Source of the DNA: CAIWHR01 sp963726775
GTDB taxonomy: Bacteria; Pseudomonadota; Gammaproteobacteria; Burkholderiales; Casimicrobiaceae
NCBI GenBank assembly: GCA_963726775.1
Contig: CAVSDL010000004.1
Location: forward strand, 1 to 13,498
DNA: 13,498 nucleotides
Reading direction: 5' to 3'
The notes beneath the pieces were generated by a model. That model did not search any database and had not been told where the DNA came from. It was given only the letters and a program-made list of their open reading frames with translations. A program made the position numbers and the translations under genes. This document shows, one piece after another, positions 7,498 through 13,498 of this stretch; position 1 is the first letter of the stretch, and each line of letters starts with the position of its first letter.

Positions 7498-8427
7498 ATG
7501 GCAAGAATGCCGTCCTCCTCGCTCCCTCCCACCCGCCGCGCGATCGCCTGCCCACTGTGCGGCAAGCCGGACGGATTCCGTACGTTGTATACGCCGTGGA
7601 ATCGCTGCGAGGACCCGGCGAAGCTCTACGGCGCAGCCTCCGGAATCCCCGGCACGCAGACGCTGGTGGAGTGTCCGAATTGCGCGATGATCTTCGAGAA
7701 TCCGCGCTTTCCCGACGATGCAATCCTCGCCGGCTACCTCGCCTCCGAGGAGAGCGGCCATGACAGCCAGTTCCCGATGCGCGTGGAAAGCTTCTTCCGC
7801 GCCCTCGTGCGCCTGAGGGATCACCTGCCGCCGCCGGGTGCGCGGGTCCTCGACATCGGCACCGCGGGCGGCGCATTCCTCGACGCGGCGACGCGCTACG
7901 GCTACATCGCAAGCGGCCTGGAGCCATCGCGGGACCTCACGGAGCGTGGCAGGAAGCGCGGCCTCAGGATCGAGCAGGGCACCATCGCCGACCACGCCCT
8001 CACACCCGGCTCGTTCGACCTCGTGTGCCTGTGGGACGTGATCGAGCATCTCACCGATCCCAAGGCCGACCTGGAACGCATTCGCACGCTCCTCAATCCC
8101 GGCGGCATCTTCCTCGTGAACTTCCCCGATATCGGCACGACGCAGGCGAAGCTCGCCGGAAAGCGCTTCTGGTGGATACTCTCCGTGCACCTGCATCACT
8201 TCACGCGCAAGACGATGGCCGACATCATGCGGCGGACGGGTTTCGAGCCCTTCCATTTCCGCCGCTACTGGCAGACGCTCCAGTTCGGGTATCTCGAGGA
8301 CATGGCGGCGCATTACAGGATCCCGCTCAGCGCCTTCATCGCGCGCCACACGCCCCGCGCCCTTCGCGAGATCCCGGTGCCGTACTACGCCAGTCAGACC
8401 ACCGCCCTCGCACGGCTCAAGGCGTGA
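7498..8427 (+). CDS. Class I SAM-dependent methyltransferase with N-terminal zinc-ribbon
   Basis: A 309-residue cytoplasmic methyltransferase. The N-terminus has paired cysteines that can bind zinc: ACPLCG (C18, C21) and ECPNC (C59, C62). The Rossmann core begins with SAM motif I, VLDIGTAGG (residues 117-125). GLEPS (140-144) supplies the ribose-binding acidic residue, and LWDVIEHLTDP (178-188) and LLNPGG (198-203) follow. This layout is common among sugar and lipid methyltransferases in polysaccharide clusters; the substrate is unknown. The start is uncertain. In-frame starts exist at 7345, 7417, 7498 and 7507. The first lies in DNA shared with the flank of copy A, and residues from 7417 to 7497 are low-complexity, so 7498 is preferred. 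The stop overlaps the next gene's GTG by 4 nt, implying translational coupling. Confidence 0.85.
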   Translation: MARMPSSSLPPTRRAIACPLCGKPDGFRTLYTPWNRCEDPAKLYGAASGIPGTQTLVECPNCAMIFENPRFPDDAILAGYLASEESGHDSQFPMRVESFFRALVRLRDHLPPPGARVLDIGTAGGAFLDAATRYGYIASGLEPSRDLTERGRKRGLRIEQGTIADHALTPGSFDLVCLWDVIEHLTDPKADLERIRTLLNPGGIFLVNFPDIGTTQAKLAGKRFWWILSVHLHHFTRKTMADIMRRTGFEPFHFRRYWQTLQFGYLEDMAAHYRIPLSAFIARHTPRALREIPVPYYASQTTALARLKA

Positions 8428-9846
8428 CGGTCTACATTCTCGGTGGCGGGCCCGCGGGACTGGCGCTGGCCGATGCCCTCGCCGGGGCAGGCGGGCCGCG
8501 ATTCGTCGTCGTGGAGCGCGACAATCAGCTTGGCGGCCTTGCGCGCACACTCACCTGGGAGGACCGAGGCGCGCACGATCTCGGCCCTCACAAGATCTTC
8601 TCGCTCGACAAGGCGCTGACTTCACGCGTGCGCGCGCTGCTGCCGGCCGACGGATGGCTGACGCGGCCCAAGGCAAGCCGCATTTACATGCATGGCCACA
8701 TGCTGCCCTACCCGCCCTCGCCGCTATCGCTCGGCAAGGTATTTGGCTGGTCGCCGTTCTTTGGCATGGTGTGGGATTACGGCTGGGCGCGGATCCGCGG
8801 CCTGCTGGGGCGCGGCGCCCCGCGCACCTTCGAGGAAGATCTCGTCGGCCGCGTGGGACGGGGCCTCTATGAAGCGCTCTTCAAGCCCATCGCGCTGAAG
8901 CTGTGGGGCGACCCTGTCAATCTCGACGTGAAGCTGTCCGCGGGTCGGGTCCAGACACCTCCGCTTCTGGAGGTCATCGCGCGTACACTGGGCCTTTCGA
9001 AGAAAAGCAAGTTCGAAGCGCTCGAGTTCGAGTACCCAAAGGGCGGCCTGCAGCGCATCTGGGACTCGATCTACCGCAAGGCGCAAACGAAGGGCGAATT
9101 CCTCCTCGATACCGAGGTGACGAAGCTCGAAGTCGTCGGTGGGCGGATCGCTCGCCTGGAGCCTTCGCGAACGCGCGAGCGGCGCCGAGCGGGCGATCGA
9201 CATCGGGCCGGACGATTTCGTGTTCTCGAGCATCCCGCTCGGGCGCCTTCTCACCCTGTTGGGCGACGCGGTAGACGCCGGCGCTCGCGAACGCGCCTCC
9301 GGGTTGCTGCGACTCAACGACCTGATCCTCGTGTTCCTGCACGTGGACACGCCGAGCCTCTTCGAGGATTCGTGGATCTTCGTGCCCGACCCTGCCGTGA
9401 TCTTTCACCGCATTTCCGAGCAGGAGTCCTTCGACCCCGGGATGGCGAAGGGCGGCAGCATCGTGTGCTGCGAGGTGATGGACAACGAGACGCGCCCCAT
9501 GATGGCGCTTTCGGAGAGCGAGCTGGTGAAGCGCGTCGAGGAGGGCCTTCGCTCCATGGGATATCGGTTCACGTGCAAGGGATCGCGCGTGATCCGCCTG
9601 CGCTCGTCCTATCCGGTGTTCCGGCCCGGATTCGAATCAGCGCTCACGGACGTGCTCGCGACCCTCGACCGGATCGCGAACTTCCGAACCGTGGGTCGCC
9701 AAGGCGCGTTCAACTACATCGGGACACTCGACGCCATGGACATCGGCTACGGAGCCGCGCGGTGGTACCTGGCGCGCACGGCCGAGGCGCCCGATGCCTG
9801 GGATTCGGAGCGCGAGCGCACGCGGCACTACCCGGTGCTCGACTAG
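8424..9846 (+). pseudogene. Glf-like FAD-dependent oxidoreductase, interrupted by a frameshift
   Basis: Flavin enzyme of the UDP-galactopyranose-mutase / amine-oxidase-like superfamily. The GTG at 8424 overlaps the methyltransferase stop. A dinucleotide-binding motif, LGGGPAGLA (G7, G9, G12), is followed by VVVERD with E31 and by the GG motif QLGGLART, all typical of FAD binding. HDLGPHKIF resembles the substrate-side motif of this group. The frame is good to about 9160 (IARLE). It then turns into arginine-rich nonsense, while a frame shifted by one base carries the proper continuation. That continuation runs from RERASGAERAIDIGPDDFVF to FNYIGTLDAMDIGYGAARWY, the C-terminal FAD-closing motif, with its stop at 9844-9846. 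One extra base between about 9159 and 9175 explains this. Repaired length is about 473 residues, normal for the family. It is either a pseudogene or a sequencing error. It probably modifies a nucleotide-sugar or lipid precursor. Confidence 0.75.
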
Positions 9847-9867
9847 CAGGCTGACGCCGAACCCTTC

Positions 9868-11367
9868 ATGGCGCGCTACCTGCTCATCTCGCCGCGCATC
9901 GCGGTCCAGAAGAGCGACTTCCTGGGCTCGGGTGTTCCGTATTGGCCGATGGAACTGGCAGTGTTCGCGGCGTTCCTGCGCGACCGCGGCGACGAGGTCA
10001 CGGTCTTCGACCTGTTCGGTTCTTCTCCGGGCTGCCTCGAGGACCGCGGCGACCATTACCTGCAGGGTCAGGCGCTGCGCGCGCGCCTCGCCGAGCCGGC
10101 GGTCGCCGCGGCGGATGCCGTCGTTCTCTACGCGCTTTCGTACATGTCGCATGGCGAGCTGCTGGGTAGCTGCCGCCAACTGCGAGCGCTGAGACCGGAG
10201 CTGCCGATCGCGATCCTCGAGAATTCGCAGGCCGTGACCGCGTACGCGCTGAACTCGGTGCCGGCCGATTTCTTTGCCGCCGATGCAGATGTTCTCGTCT
10301 GCGGCGAACCTTACTGGAACTGGCCCCAAATCCGCGACTGCCTTGCGCGACGCGGCACCGAGCCCATCCCGCGCAATGTCCTCGCCGCCGCGAGTACGCG
10401 GCCCGTCGAGCGCTGGATCGAGCGGGAGCCCAGTTACCCGATTCCGGCCTGGGATCTGTTCCCCATCGGGAACTACTGGCGCCTGCCCTACTCGCACGGC
10501 CCCAAGACCGCCTCCTACCTTCCCGTGCTTACCTCGCGCGGCTGCCCCTACCCGTGCGACTTTTGCGTGGTGCCGGAAACCAACAGCCAGCGCTGGCGCC
10601 CACGCGCGCCGACGGAAGTGGTCGACGAGATGATCATCTTGCGCGACCGGTTCGGCGTGCGCGATTTCCAGATCGAGGACCTGAACCCCACCGTGCGCGG
10701 AAGCCGCTGGCGCGAGGTCTGCGAGGAACTCGTCGCGCGCAAGGCGGGCATCCGCTTCTACTTCGTGAGTGGCACCAAGGCCGAGACCGTCCATGTCGAC
10801 GATGTCCCGTTGCTCGCGCGCGCCGGTTGCCGCTACATCTCGATCAGCCCCGAGTCCGGCAGTTCACGTCTGATGAAGGTGATCGGCAAGCGTTTCGACC
10901 ACGCCCACGGACTGGAACTCGCCGCTGCATGCCATCGCGCGGGCATCGCGATGCAGGCATGCTTTCTTGTCGGCCATCCGGACGAGACCGAGAACGACTT
11001 CGAGGCTTCCCGGAAATACCTGCGAGACCTCGTGCGCGCCGGTGCCGATGAGGTAGCAATCTTTGTCGTGGCGCCGCTCGCCGGCAGCGCCCTCTTCGCG
11101 CGGCGCGCCATTCCCATCGTCGAGAAGGACGCGCTCGTGAGCTTCAGCCCCAAGGGCCGTCTCGACTGGGAAACGGTGTCGAGGCGGCGAAGGATCCTCA
11201 TCCGTCTTTTCCTGGTCGAGAAGTTGAAGCGCGGCCGCGACCTTTGGGTGCAGGGGATCCGCTCAATTTTCGGAACACCGCGCACCAAGATGGAAAATCT
11301 TCCTCGCCGCGTGGCCTATCTGCTGTGGCGCGTGGCGATGCATCGCCTGCGCGGCGCGCGCACCTGA
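9868..11367 (+). CDS. B12-binding-domain radical SAM protein
   Basis: A 499-residue cytoplasmic iron-sulfur enzyme. Residues 1-150 form a Rossmann-like cobalamin-binding-type domain: YWPMELAVFAAFLRDRGDEV, then VFDLFG, DAVVLYALSYM and CGEPYW. I see no DxHxxG motif, as is common in this group, so cobalamin would be bound base-off or not at all. The radical SAM core starts with CPYPCDFC (C226, C230, C233), the CxxxCxxC that ligates the 4Fe-4S cluster. IEDLNPT, YISISPESGS and ACFLVGHPDET follow, as in the BchE/HpnP-type superfamily. The C-terminal part (about 430-499) is basic and helical. Relatives methylate or cyclise lipids and other unactivated carbons; the substrate here is unknown. The start follows the previous stop by 21 nt with only a weak Shine-Dalgarno sequence, and the next gene follows after 15 nt. 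Confidence 0.88.
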   Translation: MARYLLISPRIAVQKSDFLGSGVPYWPMELAVFAAFLRDRGDEVTVFDLFGSSPGCLEDRGDHYLQGQALRARLAEPAVAAADAVVLYALSYMSHGELLGSCRQLRALRPELPIAILENSQAVTAYALNSVPADFFAADADVLVCGEPYWNWPQIRDCLARRGTEPIPRNVLAAASTRPVERWIEREPSYPIPAWDLFPIGNYWRLPYSHGPKTASYLPVLTSRGCPYPCDFCVVPETNSQRWRPRAPTEVVDEMIILRDRFGVRDFQIEDLNPTVRGSRWREVCEELVARKAGIRFYFVSGTKAETVHVDDVPLLARAGCRYISISPESGSSRLMKVIGKRFDHAHGLELAAACHRAGIAMQACFLVGHPDETENDFEASRKYLRDLVRAGADEVAIFVVAPLAGSALFARRAIPIVEKDALVSFSPKGRLDWETVSRRRRILIRLFLVEKLKRGRDLWVQGIRSIFGTPRTKMENLPRRVAYLLWRVAMHRLRGART

Positions 11368-11382
11368 CCCGACTCCACGCCA

Positions 11383-12075
11383 ATGCGCACCGCCGTCGTC
11401 ATTCCCTGCTACAACGAAGAGCGCGCCGTGTCTGCCGTGGTCGCCGACGTGAAGGCCTTCGACGGTACGCTCGTCACCGTCGTCATCGACGATGGCTCGA
11501 CGGACGATACGGCGAATGTCGCGCGCGAAGCGAGCCGTGTGGTGCAGCTGCCGGTAAACCTCGGTATCGGCGGTGCGGTCCAGACGGGCGTCCTGTACGC
11601 CGCGCGCAACGACTTCGACGCCTGCATCCAGGTGGACGGCGACGGTCAGCACGTCGCCTCAGAAATTGCCTCGTTGCTGCGGGTCCATGCGCAGACCGGC
11701 GCCAACCTCGTGATCGGCTCGCGCTTCCTTGCCGAAGGTGGCTTCCGGTCAACATCGATGCGGCGCGCGGGAATCCGCACGATCGCCGCGGCGCTCCGCA
11801 TCCTCTTCGGCGTCCGCGTGACGGACCCGACGAGCGGCTTTCGCTTCATGGATCGGAAGGCGATCGCTCTCTTTTCCATGCACTATCCGCAGGATTACCC
11901 CGAGCCCGTTTCGATCGCCGTCGCGGTGGAGCACGGCCTGCGAGTGGTGGATGCACCGGTCGACATGCGCGAGCGCGTCCACGGAACGAGCTCCCTTGCC
12001 GGGCTGCGCTCGGTCGCCTACATGTTCCGGGTGCTAGGCTATCTCGTATTGCTGCGCCTGAAGAGGTTCCTGTGA
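11383..12075 (+). CDS. GT2 family glycosyltransferase, DPM1-like polyprenyl-phosphate sugar synthase
   Basis: A 230-residue GT-A-fold enzyme that likely transfers a sugar from a nucleotide donor to polyprenyl phosphate at the cytoplasmic face. It opens with AVVIPCYNEERAV, then VVIDDGSTDDT (D36-D37, nucleotide binding), NLGIGGAVQTG, and the metal-binding QVDGDGQH (D85, D87). IGSRF and DPTSGFRFMDR follow. All are hallmarks of dolichol-phosphate-mannose-synthase-like GT2 proteins. There is no strong membrane segment; the tail YLVLLRLKRFL is hydrophobic-basic and could touch the membrane. The next gene encodes DUF2304, a family often found directly beside this GT2 type, which supports the call. 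The gene follows the radical SAM stop by 15 nt, and its stop overlaps the next GTG by 4 nt. No clear Shine-Dalgarno sequence is visible. Which sugar is moved cannot be told. Confidence 0.88.
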   Translation: MRTAVVIPCYNEERAVSAVVADVKAFDGTLVTVVIDDGSTDDTANVAREASRVVQLPVNLGIGGAVQTGVLYAARNDFDACIQVDGDGQHVASEIASLLRVHAQTGANLVIGSRFLAEGGFRSTSMRRAGIRTIAAALRILFGVRVTDPTSGFRFMDRKAIALFSMHYPQDYPEPVSIAVAVEHGLRVVDAPVDMRERVHGTSSLAGLRSVAYMFRVLGYLVLLRLKRFL

Positions 12076-12458
12076 CCCCAGCCCACCCGCCGTCCGCCGC
12101 GACGGTTACCTTCATTGTCATCTTCGCAATCGTCTACATCGCGGTGCTCGTCCGGAACGCCGTCCGCGACAACCTGGATCTCTACGACCTCGCGCTGCTC
12201 GCTGCCGTGGGCGCCATTCCCCTCGCATTCGTCCTTTTCCCGGTGTGGGCGGAGGAGCTGTCGCGGCTGATCGGTGTGCAGTTTCCGTTCATTACCCTTT
12301 TCGGCGGCCTGCTTTTCTTCGCGTTCATCGGTCTGTACCGATTGCTGCACGCATTGGCGAAACTCAACCGCCAGGTCCGCGCGCTGTCGCAGGAAGTGGC
12401 GCTGCTCTCCGCCCGACTCGACGAGTCCCGAGCGTCCTCGCCTGCCACGGACCGCTAG
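12072..12458 (+). CDS. DUF2304 small membrane protein
   Basis: A 128-residue protein with three hydrophobic segments (about 11-29, 38-57 and 73-92). A short charged, coiled-coil-like tail, KLNRQVRALSQEVALLSARL, faces the cytoplasm. That order matches the DUF2304 family, including the segment LIGVQFPFITLFGGLLFF. The GTG at 12072 overlaps the GT2 stop and has AAGAGG about 6 nt upstream. The open frame extends far upstream, but only as an out-of-frame reading of the GT2 gene. Members occur beside polyprenyl-phosphate glycosyltransferases and are thought to act with them, perhaps anchoring the soluble GT2 to the membrane. The biochemical role is not established, so partnership is inference from adjacency. 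Confidence 0.85.
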   Translation: MTPAHPPSAATVTFIVIFAIVYIAVLVRNAVRDNLDLYDLALLAAVGAIPLAFVLFPVWAEELSRLIGVQFPFITLFGGLLFFAFIGLYRLLHALAKLNRQVRALSQEVALLSARLDESRASSPATDR

Positions 12459-12466
12459 GAGCGCCG

Positions 12467-13390
12467 GTGTTGCGCACCTGGGTCAAGCTGGCGGTCTCCG
12501 CCGCTATCCTCACCTTCATCGCCTCAAAGGTCGACCTCGGCGACATCGGCCGGCGCATCATGGACCTGGATCCGCTCATCGTCGCGGGCGCGTTCGCGGT
12601 GTACTTCGCCGGGCAGATCGCATCCTCGGCCCGCTTTGTCTACGTGCTCGCGACCTTGCGGCGTCGGCTCGCGCTGCTCTCGTCGCTGCGCGTGCATTAC
12701 ATCGGCTTGTGGTTCAATCAGGTGATGCCGACCAGCCTCGGCGGCGACGTTGCGAAGGTGTTCTATCTTCGCGCGCAGGTGGGTTTCAGCCGCGCGGTGC
12801 GCGCCACATTGCTCGATCGCGTCTCGGGACTCGTCATCCTTCTCGCCAGCGTCGTCGTGCTGGCGCCCGTGTATGCGACGCGATTGCCGGTGCTCGCGAT
12901 TCCCGCCATCGCCCTTTCGACAAGCTTCCTGCTCGCGGTGGTACTTGCTGCCGTGCTGGCCCGGCAGGCAGCGTTTCGCCGCCTCCTGCCGCGTATCGCG
13001 CGGCCCGCGCTGATTCTCGCTGTTGATCTCGGCCGGTTCGGGCGGTGGCGTCGCTTCTGGCCGCAGCTATGGACCTCGATTGTCGTCCATGCCTGCGGCG
13101 TACTTACCTACACATTGCTCGGCATGGCCTTGGGGCTGCCCATTGGCCTCATGACCTATTTCCTGCTCGTGCCCCTCGTATTCCTCATTGCACTGCTTCC
13201 GATTTCCTTCGCCGGGTGGGGTCTGCGGGAGACGGGAGCCGTCGGACTGTTCGGGCTTGCCGCTGTGCCCGCAGAGGCTGCGTTGCTGCTCTCCGTCCTC
13301 TTTGGCCTCCTTCAGCTCGCGAGTTCGATTCCGGGCGGCATCGACTGGGCGCTGCATCGTGACCTGGCCCCGAGGCCCCTCCGTTCCTGA
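12467..13390 (+). CDS. Flippase-like membrane protein (YbhN / LPG-synthase transmembrane-region family)
   Basis: A 307-residue inner-membrane protein with about eight hydrophobic segments. Family signatures are present: WFNQVMPTSLGGD (N84 to D94), LLDRVSGL (115-122) and, near the end, LLPISFAGWGLRE. These are shared by the transmembrane half of lysylphosphatidylglycerol synthases (MprF) and stand-alone YbhN/UPF0104 proteins, which are linked to lipid or glycolipid flipping. The GTG at 12467 has AGGAG 5 nt upstream; the TTG at 12470 would give 8-nt spacing and is an alternative. The gene starts 8 nt after the DUF2304 stop and appears to be the last of the run within the window. With GT2 and DUF2304 it completes a cassette for making and presenting a lipid-linked sugar. 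The transported lipid is unknown. Confidence 0.87.
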   Translation: MLRTWVKLAVSAAILTFIASKVDLGDIGRRIMDLDPLIVAGAFAVYFAGQIASSARFVYVLATLRRRLALLSSLRVHYIGLWFNQVMPTSLGGDVAKVFYLRAQVGFSRAVRATLLDRVSGLVILLASVVVLAPVYATRLPVLAIPAIALSTSFLLAVVLAAVLARQAAFRRLLPRIARPALILAVDLGRFGRWRRFWPQLWTSIVVHACGVLTYTLLGMALGLPIGLMTYFLLVPLVFLIALLPISFAGWGLRETGAVGLFGLAAVPAEAALLLSVLFGLLQLASSIPGGIDWALHRDLAPRPLRS

Positions 13391-13498
13391 ATTCTTCGTG
13401 AACCTGCGCGTCACAACGAGGCGTTCGTCCTGGCAAAAGGCCGCGCGACGTAGTCCCAGACCTCTTGCCTCTTGGCACTTTGGATGAATGCATCCGCG

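Noticed and set aside
7306..8550. 414-codon minus-strand open frame
   Set aside because: It is antisense to the methyltransferase, whose SAM and zinc motifs are clear on the plus strand.
9637..10794. 385-codon minus-strand open frame
   Set aside because: It is antisense to the radical SAM gene and the end of the FAD gene. The translation is low-complexity and charged, as expected of a GC-rich shadow frame.
13391..13498. Start of a further gene after the flippase-like gene
   Set aside because: No start with a Shine-Dalgarno sequence and no recognisable coding motif is visible in the last 108 nt. Short open frames here are shadows of the preceding gene.

Overview
The window is GC-rich and reads as a polysaccharide or glycolipid biosynthesis region in a proteobacterium. 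Betaproteobacteria is my best guess, from codon and base composition and from the families present (small secreted beta-helix protein, GT-C plus DUF7024-like protein, GT2/DUF2304 pair). No taxonomic marker gene is present, so the placement is inference.

Layout. (1) 5-1090, minus strand: an IS630-family insertion sequence with 11-bp inverted ends. Its transposase is frameshifted about 16 codons before its natural end. (2) 1186-2193, minus strand: a secreted right-handed beta-helix protein with a signal peptide. (3) 2194-2662: a divergent, gene-free intergenic stretch. (4) 2663-7402, plus strand: two diverged copies of a multi-pass membrane glycosyltransferase (GT-C type) module. Copy A (2663-4789) is intact and carries a C-terminal soluble domain. 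Copy B (5477-7244) is broken by a one-base insertion near 5811 and lacks that domain. Between them (about 4968-5425) lies the C-terminal remnant of what looks like an SGNH/DltD-like protein. The similarity between the copies continues about 160 bp past both stop codons. (5) 7498-13390, plus strand: a tightly packed six-gene run. It encodes a zinc-ribbon SAM methyltransferase, a Glf-like FAD oxidoreductase (frameshifted near 9165), a B12-binding-type radical SAM enzyme, a DPM1-like GT2 glycosyltransferase, a DUF2304 membrane protein and a YbhN/LPG-synthase-TM flippase-like protein. Overlaps of 4 nt and gaps of 8-21 nt indicate one operon. The last 108 nt hold nothing I can assign.

Working model (inference). 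GT2, helped by DUF2304, makes a polyprenyl-phosphate sugar on the cytoplasmic face. The flippase-like protein, or an outside partner, moves a lipid-linked intermediate across the membrane. A GT-C enzyme such as copy A uses the polyprenyl-phosphate sugar on the periplasmic face. The methyltransferase, Glf-like oxidoreductase and radical SAM enzyme tailor a sugar or lipid precursor. The product is unknown.

Three separate reading-frame breaks in 13.5 kb (transposase, GT-C copy B, FAD oxidoreductase) mean either that part of the locus is decaying or that the assembly carries uncorrected indels. This decides which genes are functional.
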